The position numbers and the translations under genes are program-made. 64,000 nucleotides of DNA from Rhizobium sp. 007. Lineage in GTDB: Bacteria; Pseudomonadota; Alphaproteobacteria; Rhizobiales; Rhizobiaceae. The notes under the pieces are model-generated. The model was given only the letters and a program-made list of their open reading frames with translations, was not told the DNA's origin and searched no databases. Shown here in pieces: positions 1 to 8,168 of this stretch. The stretch's first letter is position 1. Every line of letters begins with the position of its first letter. The stretch covers positions 1,054,001 through 1,118,000 of the forward strand of contig NZ_CP064187.1 of the NCBI RefSeq assembly GCF_015353075.1. Direction: 5' to 3'.

Positions 1-947
1 TCGTCTTTTTTGGACTGAAAGAGCAGTGCGATCCGGTTCTCGCCAAGTTTCCGAAGGTGAGGGAAAAGTCCGTCTTCCACGATTGCGAACTTGCCGTTCG
101 CATGGACGAGAAGCCCAGCCAGGCGCTGCGCCGCGGCCGATATATTTCCACCATGTGGCGCTCGATCGAGGCCGTGAAGACGGGCGACGCTGATGTCGCC
201 GTTTCCGCGGGCAACACCGGCGCTCTGATGGCCATGGCAAAGTTCTGTCTGCGCACGATGGCCAATATCGAGCGCCCGGCGATTGCGGCCATTTGGCCGA
301 CGCTGCGGGGCGAGAGCATCGTTCTCGATGTTGGCGCGACGATCGGCGCTGATTCTCAGCAGCTGATGGACTTCGCCCTGATGGGCGGCGCCATGGCGCG
401 CGCCCTCTTCGAACTCGAACGGCCGACGATCGGCCTGCTGAACGTCGGCGTCGAAGAGATGAAAGGCCAGGAAGAAGTCAAGGAAGCAGGCCGGCTGCTT
501 CGCGAGGCCAATATCGATTCGCTCGAATATTCCGGTTTCGTCGAAGGCGACGACATCGGGAAAGGCACCGTCGATGTCGTCGTGACCGAAGGCTTTTCGG
601 GCAATATCGCCTTGAAGGCGGCAGAAGGTACGGCAAAACAGATCGCCGCATACCTGCGTGCCGCGATGTCCCGCACGCTGCTTGCCAGGATCGGCTATCT
701 CTTTGCCAAGAGCGCCTTCGACATGCTTCGCGAAAAGATGGACCCGAGCAAGGTCAATGGCGGCGTATTCCTTGGTCTCAACGGCATCGTCATCAAGAGC
801 CATGGCGGTGCCAATGCAGACGGCATCGCTGCTGCCATCGAGGTCGGCTATGATATGGCCAAGAATGGCCTCAATCAGAAAATAGAAAACGATCTCAAGA
901 AATATCATGCCAAGCGGTTACCCCCGATGGGGCCGGAAGCCGCATGA
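1..947 (+). CDS. plsX: Phosphate acyltransferase PlsX, 5'-truncated by the window edge
   Basis: PlsX converts acyl-ACP to acyl-phosphate, the donor for PlsY in phospholipid synthesis; it is a soluble, membrane-associated enzyme. The frame is open from base 3 to the stop at 947, and the residues before the GTG at 57 ([18 protein letters not shown]) still read as PlsX, so that GTG is internal and about 30 N-terminal residues lie outside the window. Family features seen are the AGNTGALMA stretch, VLDVGAT, a [13 protein letters not shown] segment and the C-terminal [16 protein letters not shown]. fabH follows after 19 bases, the usual alphaproteobacterial plsX-fabH pair. Confidence 0.95.
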   Translation, partial: VFFGLKEQCDPVLAKFPKVREKSVFHDCELAVRMDEKPSQALRRGRYISTMWRSIEAVKTGDADVAVSAGNTGALMAMAKFCLRTMANIERPAIAAIWPTLRGESIVLDVGATIGADSQQLMDFALMGGAMARALFELERPTIGLLNVGVEEMKGQEEVKEAGRLLREANIDSLEYSGFVEGDDIGKGTVDVVVTEGFSGNIALKAAEGTAKQIAAYLRAAMSRTLLARIGYLFAKSAFDMLREKMDPSKVNGGVFLGLNGIVIKSHGGANADGIAAAIEVGYDMAKNGLNQKIENDLKKYHAKRLPPMGPEAA

Positions 948-966
948 GCAACGAGGTTTAACCAGA

Positions 967-1938
967 ATGATCCGTTCAGTGGTTCGCGGGTTCGGAGCCG
1001 CACTTCCGAAACGCGTAATGACCAATCGCGAGATGGAAGATGTCGTCGATACGTCTGACGAGTGGATCGTCCAACGCACCGGCATCCGCCAGCGACATAT
1101 CGCAAGCGATGACGAGACCACGTCTTCGCTCGGCGAGCGGGCCGCGCGTGCGGCGCTCGACAAGGCAGGGATGACACCTGCCGATATCGATCTCATCATC
1201 TGCGCCACCTCGACGCCGGACAACACTTTCCCGGCGACGGCGGTCAATATCCAGAACCGTCTCGGCATGCACCACGGCTTCGCCTTCGACGTTCAGGCGG
1301 TCTGCACCGGCTTCGTCTATGCCGTGACGACGGCCGACGCCTATATCCGTGGCGGCCTCGCCAGGCGTGCCCTCGTGATCGGTGCGGAAACCTTCTCGCG
1401 CATCCTCGACTGGAACGACCGCACCACCTGCGTGCTTTTCGGCGACGGCGCCGGCGCGATCGTGATCGAGGCTGCCGAAGGTGAGGGTACGACAGCCGAT
1501 CGCGGCATCCTGACGGCGCATCTTCGCTCCGATGGCTCGCACAAGGAGAAACTCTTCGTCGATGGCGGCCCGTCCACCACCGGCACCGTCGGCAAGCTGC
1601 GCATGGAAGGCCGCGAGGTCTTCAAATATGCCGTCGGCATGATCACCGACGTGATCCAGGCCGCCTTCGATTCGACGGGTACGACCGCCGAAGATCTCGA
1701 CTGGCTTGTGCCGCACCAGGCGAACCGCCGCATCATCGACGGCTCCGCCAAGAAGCTGCATATTGCCCCCGAGAAAGTCGTCATCACTGTCGACCTGCAC
1801 GGCAACACCTCGGCCGCCTCGATCCCGCTCGCACTTGCCACTGCAGCAGGCGATGGACGCATCAAGAAAGGCGATCTGGTGATGCTGGAGGCGATGGGCG
1901 GCGGCTTCACCTGGGGTGCTTTGCTGCTGCGCTGGTGA
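967..1938 (+). CDS. fabH: Beta-ketoacyl-ACP synthase III (FabH)
   Basis: Condenses acetyl-CoA with malonyl-ACP to start type II fatty-acid synthesis in the cytoplasm. 323 aa, the normal length. The catalytic triad is visible: Cys113 in AVCTGF, the His in VPHQANRR and the Asn in HGNTSAAS; the [14 protein letters not shown]-terminus is typical. The ATG at 967 was chosen because the family begins MIRSVVxGxG; the open frame extends upstream to 907, inside plsX, but that part is not FabH-like. Probably co-transcribed with plsX. Confidence 0.97.
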   Translation: MIRSVVRGFGAALPKRVMTNREMEDVVDTSDEWIVQRTGIRQRHIASDDETTSSLGERAARAALDKAGMTPADIDLIICATSTPDNTFPATAVNIQNRLGMHHGFAFDVQAVCTGFVYAVTTADAYIRGGLARRALVIGAETFSRILDWNDRTTCVLFGDGAGAIVIEAAEGEGTTADRGILTAHLRSDGSHKEKLFVDGGPSTTGTVGKLRMEGREVFKYAVGMITDVIQAAFDSTGTTAEDLDWLVPHQANRRIIDGSAKKLHIAPEKVVITVDLHGNTSAASIPLALATAAGDGRIKKGDLVMLEAMGGGFTWGALLLRW

Positions 1939-2049
1939 CGGCGAAGAATCGCAAAAAACTGGCGACGAACAAGAGCTTGACCGTAAGGCGCAAGACAAAT
2001 AGTCTTTGCTCGCATTTAAAAAATATTTTGTAGAATTGGCGGGGAGACC

Positions 2050-2388
2050 ATGACCGGAAAGACAGTTACGCGAGCAGACCTGGCGGAATCGGTTTTCCGG
2101 AAGGTCGGTCTCTCCAGGACCGAATCCGCCGAACTCGTCGAGACCGTGCTCGACGAAATCTGCAACGCCATCGTCCGTGGCGAAACCGTCAAGCTTTCCT
2201 CCTTCGCCACCTTCCAGGTCCGCGATAAGAACGAGCGCATCGGCCGCAACCCCAAGACGGGCGAAGAAGTGCCGATCTCGCCCCGCCGGGTGATGACCTT
2301 CAAGGCTTCGAACGTCCTGAAGACCCGTATTCTCAAGGCGCACACCCTGCGCAAGGTCAAGCAGAAGCCCGCAAATCCGGCCATGTAA
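2050..2388 (+). CDS. ihfA: Integration host factor subunit alpha
   Basis: DNA-bending nucleoid protein that works as a heterodimer with IHF-beta. 112 aa, with the HU/IHF fold: helical N-terminus ([16 protein letters not shown]), beta-arm with [16 protein letters not shown] containing the conserved Pro, and FKASNVLK. It has a short basic C-terminal extension ([17 protein letters not shown]), common in rhizobial IhfA. A GGGGAG ribosome site lies about 6 bases before the ATG. It follows fabH after 111 bases, so it may have its own promoter, and precedes the MerR-type gene, the common alphaproteobacterial order. Confidence 0.95.
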   Translation: MTGKTVTRADLAESVFRKVGLSRTESAELVETVLDEICNAIVRGETVKLSSFATFQVRDKNERIGRNPKTGEEVPISPRRVMTFKASNVLKTRILKAHTLRKVKQKPANPAM

Positions 2389-2569
2389 GGGTGCAATGGG
2401 ATAAGTTGAATATCCGTCCCTGATTGCTGCCTCCTGATCATTTTTCTCCAACCGCGCTTTCCGGCTTGTGGGCTATGCGAAGACATGACTTGAATTCAAC
2501 GCCGCAAACCGTTGAAATATGATGAGTCGCGGTTTGGACCGCCCCGGTGATCGCGTAGGGAGTACGACC

Positions 2570-3106
2570 TTGGACAAGAGCCCCGATGCCTTCCGAACAA
2601 TCAGCGAAGTCGCTGACGACCTCGATCTGCCGCAACACGTTCTGCGTTTTTGGGAAACGCGCTTTCCGCAGATAAAGCCAATGAAGAGGGGCGGCGGGCG
2701 CCGCTATTACCGGCCGGAAGACGTGGATCTGCTGAAGGGCATCCGCCATCTCCTTTACGACCATGGCTATACGATCAAGGGCGTTCAGAAGCTCCTGAAG
2801 ACAAACGGCAACAAGTTCGTCGTCGCTGTCGCGCAAGGCGATCTCGCCAGCGTCGAGGCGCTTGCGGCGGGCGGCAGGGACAGCGCTCCGGGTGAACCGC
2901 GCGTCGGCATTGCGGAGGAGGATCAGCTGGTCGGCCGCGCAAAGCCGCCGATTACCCGCCGCTTCTTCAATTTCGTCGCCGGCGACGACGATCAGTCTGA
3001 AGTCTCGATCGGCAAGTCGAGCGTCAGCAAGGAGGACAGGGCGCTTCTGCAGGAGGCGCTCTACGATCTTCTGGAATGCAAGCGCCTTCTCGATCAGGTG
3101 CGCTAA
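2570..3106 (+). CDS. MerR-family transcriptional regulator
   Basis: A winged-helix MerR HTH fills about residues 8-80: [28 protein letters not shown], then [15 protein letters not shown]. The remainder is a poorly conserved, charged tail with no metal-binding Cys pattern, so it is not a metal sensor by sequence. The frame is open from an ATG at 2519, but the TTG at 2570 has a good GGGAG site 7-8 bases upstream and gives the [14 protein letters not shown] start usual for this ihfA-linked protein; the start is therefore uncertain. The target is unknown; conserved linkage with ihfA is the only clue. Confidence 0.85.
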   Translation: MDKSPDAFRTISEVADDLDLPQHVLRFWETRFPQIKPMKRGGGRRYYRPEDVDLLKGIRHLLYDHGYTIKGVQKLLKTNGNKFVVAVAQGDLASVEALAAGGRDSAPGEPRVGIAEEDQLVGRAKPPITRRFFNFVAGDDDQSEVSIGKSSVSKEDRALLQEALYDLLECKRLLDQVR

Positions 3107-3461
3107 AAATCGTTGCGCCCTGGGAATGCGGTCCGTGACCAGGTACTGGACGGTGATCACCAGCTCGGCCTGACGTCGGCCAATTCCCAGGCGGCATCGT
3201 CGACGTCGATTGCCTCTCCCGTGGAAAATGTCGCCGGAAGCAGCGTCTTTCCGACGGGAGGGCAGGCGAATCCGGCGCTACCAGCGGTCGTGCTCGCCAT
3301 GCGGCTGGCGGAACAGCTGCCGCGTCATGCGCCGGGAAGGCTATTCATCGCCGGCTCTGGCTCAAAACATTGAGAAGGCTTCCTGAGGATGGAACACCTG
3401 TGCTGTCTGCTGCTCTGGGAGGGACATGGGCGCGAAGCTGTGAGCTTCGCGCCTGATCTGG
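3107..3461. other. Gap between the merR-type gene and the DUF1236 gene
   Basis: 355 bases. A weak 86-codon plus-strand frame (3113-3373) and minus-strand frames exist, but none has a recognisable domain or convincing ribosome site. I see no tRNA. It may hold a decayed gene; nothing can be asserted. Confidence 0.4.
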
Positions 3462-3776
3462 TCACTCGAGGATTTGAATGACACGGTGCGTCTGAGGTTC
3501 GACGATCACTCTGCGATCGTTGACGACGGTATAAGCATAACCGTCCATATCCGGGACCTCGTGGATTTCGACGGTCTCCGGAAGCATCGTTCCGACGACG
3601 ACATCGCCCTCATAGACGACAGAAGGTACCTGCTGCTCCATCACATAGGTGCGAACTTCGCCCGGCAAGACGATGGCGCCGGTGGGTGCAGGGTCGACGA
3701 TTACCGTACTCTGTGCGAAGGCGGCAGAGCAGACCGTCAGTGTTACGGCGGCCGTAGCCAGCATGGTCTTGCGCAT
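3462..3776 (-). CDS. Secreted DUF1236 domain protein
   Basis: 104 aa. The N-terminus (MRKTMLATAAVTLTVCSAAFAQS) is a clear Sec signal peptide with an AFA-Q cleavage site. The mature part carries the DUF1236 pattern: YEGDVVVGTMLPETVEIHEVP followed by YAYTVVNDRRVIVEP and a terminal RVIQILE. DUF1236 proteins are small periplasmic alphaproteobacterial proteins of unknown function, often present in several copies. An AAAGGAGATTTG ribosome site precedes the ATG. It stands alone, divergent from the HAD gene. Confidence 0.85.
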   Translation of the reverse strand: MRKTMLATAAVTLTVCSAAFAQSTVIVDPAPTGAIVLPGEVRTYVMEQQVPSVVYEGDVVVGTMLPETVEIHEVPDMDGYAYTVVNDRRVIVEPQTHRVIQILE

Positions 3777-4028
3777 AGGACAAATCTCCTTTTCCTACCC
3801 AGCCTTGATGAAAAAACGCCCCCACGGGTCCGTTGTTCCGGAAAAGGTCACAGCCGCCTGCTGCTTCGGCGCTGACGTGGCACCGATCTTGGCAAAGCCG
3901 CCGGCATCTGTTTAGAGAGGATCGCACGAAAGGACTCGTGCTGAGAACCGCCAGAAAAACGGGAGAGACAATCCTGATCTCCGTCCGCCTTTCTGCTTAC
4001 AAAGCCCCATTTCACAAGGAATTCCCCT

Positions 4029-4694
4029 GTGTCCTCTTTCAATGTACCCGGCAAAGCCTACGATGCATTCCTCTTCGACATGGACGGCACGCTGCTTAAC
4101 TCCATAGCAGTCGTCGAGCGCATCTGGGGCGATTGGGCAAAGGATCACGGCCTCGAGCCCGAAGTGTTCCTGAAGACGATACACGGCGTCCGTGCCAGCG
4201 ACACCATCCGTCAACTGGCGCTTCCCGGTGTGGATCCGGTGCTTGAAGCGAAAAAACTCCTGATCGAGGAAATGGAAGACGTCGACGGTATCGTGCAGAT
4301 CCCCGGCGCAATCCGCTTTCTGAACGGCATTCCCGCCGACAGATGGGCGATCGTCACCTCCGCCCCATTTGAACTCGCCAAGCGACGCATGGCCGCCGCC
4401 GGCATCCCGATGCCGAAGGTCATCGTCACCGGCGAGGAAGTCCAGGCAGGCAAGCCCAGCCCGGAATGCTACCTGCTCGGCGCCAGCCGCCTGGGTGTCG
4501 ATCCGAAACGCTGCTTGGTCTTCGAAGACGCGGTTGCGGGCATACTTGCAGGAGAAGGTGCAGGAGCCGATGTCACCGTCATTACCGCGACACATGCCAC
4601 GCCCTTCGAAACACCGCATTTCTCGATTGCGGACTACGAGGCATGGACCGTGAAGAAAATCGGCGGCATCGGAATCGGAATCGTCGGAGCCTAA
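4029..4694 (+). CDS. HAD-superfamily sugar-phosphatase-like hydrolase
   Basis: 221 aa HAD subfamily IA hydrolase. Motif I is FDMDGTLLN with nucleophile Asp17 and Asp19; motif II is the VTSAP Ser/Thr; motif III is the Lys in QAGKPSPECY; motif IV is VFEDAVAG. The alpha-helical cap after motif I (SIAVVERIWGDWAKDHGL) resembles YfbT/glycerol-3-phosphatase-type enzymes that act on small sugar phosphates, so the substrate is only inferred. The start is a GTG with an AAGGA site 8 bases upstream. Single gene. Confidence 0.85.
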   Translation: MSSFNVPGKAYDAFLFDMDGTLLNSIAVVERIWGDWAKDHGLEPEVFLKTIHGVRASDTIRQLALPGVDPVLEAKKLLIEEMEDVDGIVQIPGAIRFLNGIPADRWAIVTSAPFELAKRRMAAAGIPMPKVIVTGEEVQAGKPSPECYLLGASRLGVDPKRCLVFEDAVAGILAGEGAGADVTVITATHATPFETPHFSIADYEAWTVKKIGGIGIGIVGA

Positions 4695-4784
4695 GTGGCA
4701 CATCGGCTTTTTGCGCGGAGTACGGCTTTTTCCGCTTGCATTGGGCGACACGAAAAACTAAACGAAACAAGCTGTTTCGGCAGG

Positions 4785-4856
4785 TCGAGGCGTAGCGCAA
4801 CCAGGTAGCGCACTTGACTGGATCAAGGGGCGCTGGTTCGATATAAGGATCAGCGA
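4785..4856 (+). pseudogene. Decayed tRNA-Pro-like copy
   Basis: About 100 bases upstream of the intact tRNA-Pro lies a sequence sharing GTAGCGCA, GGTAGCGCACTTGACTGG, TCAAGGGG and GGTTC with it in the same order. The anticodon loop is two bases shorter (CTTGACTGGATCAAG against CTTGACTGGGGGTCAAG), and neither the acceptor stem nor the T arm closes properly. It should not make a functional tRNA. Boundaries are approximate. Likely a relic of a duplicated tRNA gene. Confidence 0.65.
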
Positions 4857-4888
4857 AATTGTTGAGGCCTACCGAATGACGCATATGA

Positions 4889-4962
<74 letters not shown>

Positions 4963-4969
4963 GATTTTT

Positions 4970-4994
4970 ACTCGTTAATTCAACGAGTTATCTT
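4970..4994 (+). terminator. Possible terminator of tRNA-Pro
   Basis: ACTCGTT, loop AATTC, AACGAGT, followed by a short T-containing stretch (TATCTTT). Perfect 7-bp stem but AT-rich and with a poor U-tract, so weak. Confidence 0.4.
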
Positions 4995-5210
4995 TGGGCA
5001 TCCGAAAGGCGGCTGGTGGGGCAAGCGTCCGACTGGCCGCTATTTCTATCTGGAACAGTTACTTCGAGAGCTCGTCATGGAGCGGAGCCGGAAGAAACCG
5101 GCCGCTCGCGAGAGCGTGATGAGCTGTTATCATGAACCGCCGTTTTTCCCGGAACAAGCCCGTCTTCTTAGGGTTAGCCTGCCGTCACCCACGCAACACT
5201 GGAGGACGTT

Positions 5211-5518
5211 ATGCGTATGAAACTTTTAGCAGCATCCATTCTGGCCCTCGGCATGGCAACATCGGCTTCCTATGCCCAGAGCCAAGGCGCTCCGGCCAGC
5301 TCAACGAATTCGCCCCCATCGGTGCAGGAAGGGGAAACCAACCTTTCGGCAACAATAGCAATGCGCCTGCTGCGGTTGATCCCAATGTAACCGGCAGCAC
5401 GACCATGACACGGGGAGGCTCCATGGAAAGCAATTGCTCTGCGTACGACAAGGCGCGGACCTCTCCTGGCCGCGGCGACGACCAGACCGCCATGGCAGAA
5501 CTATGCGGTAACAAGTAA
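5211..5518 (+). pseudogene. Small secreted protein gene with a single-base frameshift
   Basis: From the ATG at 5211 (GGAGG site just upstream) the frame gives a good signal peptide, MRMKLLAASILALGMATSASYA, then QSQGAPASSTNSPPSVQEG, and soon stops. From about 5335 the next frame continues with NQPFGNNSNAPAAVDPN, then GSTTM, a Cys-containing core (ESNCSAYDKARTSPGRGDDQ) and ends CGNK at 5518. Adding one G to the GGGG run at 5331-5334 joins both halves into one protein of about 102 aa ending in this two-Cys domain. Either a real decayed gene or a homopolymer sequencing error. Function unknown. Confidence 0.7.
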
Positions 5519-5533
5519 CCGATGTGCTTCCAA

Positions 5534-5567
5534 GGAAAGGCCGGTGTCGCACCGGCCTTTCCTTTTG
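5534..5567 (+). terminator. Rho-independent terminator
   Basis: Perfect 13-bp stem GGAAAGGCCGGTG / CACCGGCCTTTCC with a TCG loop, then TTTT. It terminates the frameshifted secreted-protein gene and could also serve the convergent lipoprotein gene ending at 5579. Confidence 0.9.
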
Positions 5568-5578
5568 CTTGTGTCCAC

Positions 5579-5842
5579 TCAATCGGCGCTGTCGACCACA
5601 TCACGCCGTCTTACGAGCTTGAGGCTTCTGTCCGGTTGAATGATGTAGGTTTCCTCCACCCATCGGCCGGTCGGGTCGATAAATTGATGGGGCAGAACAG
5701 AGCCGGGCGGCGATTTGCTAAGCCGCACCGGTGGCTGGCCTCCATATGTGATGCTTCCGCGTATCGGCTCAATTCCTTCGGAGCCGCTGGTGCAGCCGGA
5801 TAACACCAGTGCAGCTATCAAAATCGTCGGTCGAATTCCCAT
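5579..5842 (-). CDS. Small hypothetical lipoprotein
   Basis: 87 aa. The N-terminus MGIRPTILIAALVLSGCTSG has a lipobox (LSGC) with the acylated Cys at residue 17. The mature part has no recognised domain; it contains SITYGGQPPVRLSKSPPGSVLPHQF and a charged tail with RSLKLVRRRDV. It may be outer-membrane or periplasmic. No operon partner is evident. Confidence 0.7.
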   Translation of the reverse strand: MGIRPTILIAALVLSGCTSGSEGIEPIRGSITYGGQPPVRLSKSPPGSVLPHQFIDPTGRWVEETYIIQPDRSLKLVRRRDVVDSAD

Positions 5843-6150
5843 TACTGTTGGCCTTCAAATGTTTTGCCGTGTAACGGAGGAACGTTCCGTGTCGCGCGCC
5901 TCTGGCGCACGAAGTAAATGGTGCTCTGTTTTATGCAGGAAAGCGTAAGCTCGACTGGCATGCAAAAAAAGCACGCAGAAGGGGGCCGGCACAAGCGCAG
6001 GCGCGCCGGAAACCCAGCCTGCGACCCCGAGACATTTGTTCCAGTTGCCAAGCCGGAAATCGGCGCGCATATTATCTATATCGTCGGCCATGGATGGGCG
6101 GCTGGCGAATGATGCAGTTGTGCTTTCGCCCTCATGGGAAGTGCGGCTCG
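5843..6150. other. Gap upstream of the small conserved ORF
   Basis: 308 bases without a supported gene. A minus-strand frame (stop at 5855, possible start at 6091) encodes a short hydrophobic stretch but has no ribosome site I would trust. Confidence 0.4.
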
Positions 6151-6363
6151 ATGCTCGATACACCTTTTCATCCCCGTGATCTGCCGCTCTTTTCGGAAGA
6201 CCTAGATGTGATTTCCGGAGTGTTGGATGTCGTTTGCAAGGCGAGGGGACTAAGCCGCAACACGCCCGAAGCCGAGCACCTCGGCGCGCTGATCATCCAG
6301 CTCTATCGCCAGGGTGCCAAGGACAGCACGAAACTCGCCGCCCTTGCGAAGGCCTATCTCTAG
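6151..6363 (+). CDS. Small conserved hypothetical protein
   Basis: 70 aa from the ATG at 6151 (MLDTPFHPRDLPLFSEDLDV...). The frame opens further upstream at 6094, but the upstream residues look non-coding. It is a soluble, helical, acidic protein (LDVVCKARG, then EAEHLGALIIQLYRQGAKD and LAALAKAYL). I recall similar short rhizobial proteins starting FHPRDLPLF but no function. Convergent with the membrane peptide gene that ends at 6367. Confidence 0.65.
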   Translation: MLDTPFHPRDLPLFSEDLDVISGVLDVVCKARGLSRNTPEAEHLGALIIQLYRQGAKDSTKLAALAKAYL

Positions 6364-6366
6364 CCC

Positions 6367-6516
6367 TCACTTTTCCTCGACGGAAATGCCGTTCTGGCCG
6401 ATGCGAAGTTCGATGCCATCGGGCTTGCGTTCCTCATTGAAAATATAGGCGCCAAGGCCGACAATGACGACGACCAAGGCGCCGACGACGAAATAGAGAC
6501 CATTGTTGCGGTTCAA
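6367..6516 (-). CDS. Small single-pass membrane protein
   Basis: 49 aa if translation starts at the TTG at 6516 (site GGGG 8 bases upstream); a longer frame starts at 6588. The sequence is MNRNNGLYFVVGALVVVIVG with a single transmembrane helix, then a short polar tail (NEERKPDGIELRIGQNGISVEEK). The hydrophilic C-terminus resembles other short rhizobial inner-membrane peptides of unknown role. It follows the XRE regulator gene on the same strand. Confidence 0.6.
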   Translation of the reverse strand: MNRNNGLYFVVGALVVVIVGLGAYIFNEERKPDGIELRIGQNGISVEEK

Positions 6517-6590
6517 GATTTTTTCCCCAACGTTTTGATATCGAAGGAAAAACGCGTGAACATCCCTTTGGTTCCTTGTGCGGGCCACAC

Positions 6591-6884
6591 TCAGTCGTCG
6601 TTGGTGGCGTTGAGGTTTTCGGGGCGGATGCCGTCGTCGCTTGACGTGCGCGCCCGCAGACGCACACCGGGGCCGCCCTCGTCCTGATTGCCGCTTGCGA
6701 TAAAGATCACGCCGGCTGCTTCCAGCGCGTGCTTGGCGGCAAGGAATGCGCCGGGCTCGCCCATTCCGTCGCCGTCTTCGAGTGCCTCTATAGCTTCCGG
6801 CGTCAGGCCGGACGCAGCGGCAAGCTCATCGATGCTCATCCCGGTCATGGCGCGCGCGCCGCGTATCTGCATTCCTGTGATCAT
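6591..6884 (-). CDS. XRE-type HTH DNA-binding protein
   Basis: 97 aa. The N-terminal half is a Cro/C1-type helix-turn-helix (QIRGARAMTGMSIDELAAASGLTPEAIEALE) followed by AAKHALEAAGVIFIASG, a signature of a rhizobial regulator group that normally reads ALExAGVxFI. The C-terminal 30 residues are polar and variable. Cytoplasmic repressor-like; target unknown, possibly its own promoter or the adjacent polysaccharide genes. Confidence 0.8.
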   Translation of the reverse strand: MITGMQIRGARAMTGMSIDELAAASGLTPEAIEALEDGDGMGEPGAFLAAKHALEAAGVIFIASGNQDEGGPGVRLRARTSSDDGIRPENLNATNDD

Positions 6885-6923
6885 GCTTGGAAGTTTAGCG
6901 CGAATGCCGCCGTTCTCAAGTAC

Positions 6924-8168
6924 TTAGGCCGCGCTATGGCCGGGGAAACTCTGCCGGTGGCGATGTTCGAGCGCGGCGCACCCCCAGACGATGCCGAAGA
7001 GAAGATAGACATGCCGCCAATGGTCGATGTCGATCACGTTGCCGATGACCGCGTGGCCGATGATGCAGATCCAGGCGATCATCAGATAAGGCTGCCAGGG
7101 CCGATCCCTGAGGAGGTTCTTGAGGCCGAGGTAAAGCGTCCACACGAGGAGCGACACGTAGGAGACGAAGCCGAGCCAGCCATAGGTCGTCAGCGTCTTC
7201 AGCCAGATATTGTGCTCGTCTTCCGGAAAGATGGTGCCGAACACCATCGGGCCGAGACCGAGCGGCCTTTCCATCATCATCTGAAAGCCGATGCGGTGGC
7301 GGTCGAAACGGCCGAGATATTCGCCGTCATATTCCTGGACGAGCTGTGCGCGGGTGCTGAACAAATCGCTGACCTGCGGGAATTGAAGCGCGATCAGAAG
7401 GGCTGCGACCATCAAAACGATCGCCAGAAGCGAGAGGATGAGGATGCGCAGCCGGAAAGCGCCGCTTCGCTCCTTCAGGAGCATCAGGAAGATGAGCAGC
7501 ACCACACCGAGCAGGAAGAGGCCCCAGGCGGCGCGCGAGAAGGACAGGAATACGCCGAGCGCAACGATCAGCAGCGCGGCGGCGCGCAACGGCGAGGTCT
7601 TCAGGTCGCGCGTCAATATGCCGTGGATGAGATAGAGGGACGGTACGACGAGGAACGGTCCGAAGACGTTCGGATCCTGGAATGCGCCCTTCGCGCGGTC
7701 GTAGAGCGTGAAGACCTCGGCGCCGGGAAAGGCATGGAAATATCCAAGTATACCGAGCAACGAGGTGATGACGGCTGCAAAGACCCAGGCATTGAAGATC
7801 AGCGGCAGCCGCTTGGCGCTGTCTTCGATGATGGCCGCATAGAAGACCGAGGTCAGGGCAAGGAAGGTCGAGACCGCGACATACATCGGCCCGCCGGTCA
7901 TGTCCTTCATTTGCGTCAGTGAAAGCATGCCGCCGACATTGAAGGTCAGGAGCAGGGTCAGAAGCATCGCGGTGAAGCGCGAGATTCGGAGGCCGAGGAT
8001 GAACCAGATGCCGACGAGCCCCGCCATCCACAGTTCGTAAGGCGCAGGCTCATTGATGACGAAGCCAGCGAGGAAGACGCCGAAGGCAACCATCGCCGAG
8101 CCGATGAAGCGCAGTGCGGCGCGCTGCGGTTGGGCGACGTGGGAATATGCCGCCTCGATCGCGCTCAA
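6924..8168 (-). CDS. O-antigen ligase/polymerase family membrane protein
   Basis: 414 aa with about ten hydrophobic segments (for example FLAGFVINEPAPYELWMAG and LLILGV-like helices) and a large periplasmic loop, including DGEYLGRFDRHRIGFQMMMERPLGLGP, typical of the Wzy_C/WaaL (O-antigen ligase) family. In this context it more likely polymerises or transfers the surface polysaccharide repeat than builds LPS O-antigen. The start codon overlaps the stop of the upstream glycosylphosphotransferase by four bases (8165-8168), so they are translationally coupled. Last gene of the minus-strand polysaccharide operon. Confidence 0.85.
   Translation of the reverse strand: MSAIEAAYSHVAQPQRAALRFIGSAMVAFGVFLAGFVINEPAPYELWMAGLVGIWFILGLRISRFTAMLLTLLLTFNVGGMLSLTQMKDMTGGPMYVAVSTFLALTSVFYAAIIEDSAKRLPLIFNAWVFAAVITSLLGILGYFHAFPGAEVFTLYDRAKGAFQDPNVFGPFLVVPSLYLIHGILTRDLKTSPLRAAALLIVALGVFLSFSRAAWGLFLLGVVLLIFLMLLKERSGAFRLRILILSLLAIVLMVAALLIALQFPQVSDLFSTRAQLVQEYDGEYLGRFDRHRIGFQMMMERPLGLGPMVFGTIFPEDEHNIWLKTLTTYGWLGFVSYVSLLVWTLYLGLKNLLRDRPWQPYLMIAWICIIGHAVIGNVIDIDHWRHVYLLFGIVWGCAALEHRHRQSFPGHSAA

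Noticed and set aside
976..2451. Long minus-strand open frame across fabH and ihfA
   Set aside because: Shadow of two clearly coding plus-strand genes; no domain and high-GC frame effect.
3113..3373. 86-codon plus-strand frame after the merR-type gene
   Set aside because: No ribosome site or domain; composition is uninformative.
5855..6091. Minus-strand hydrophobic ORF upstream of the small conserved gene
   Set aside because: No convincing start or conserved motif; too weak to list as a gene.
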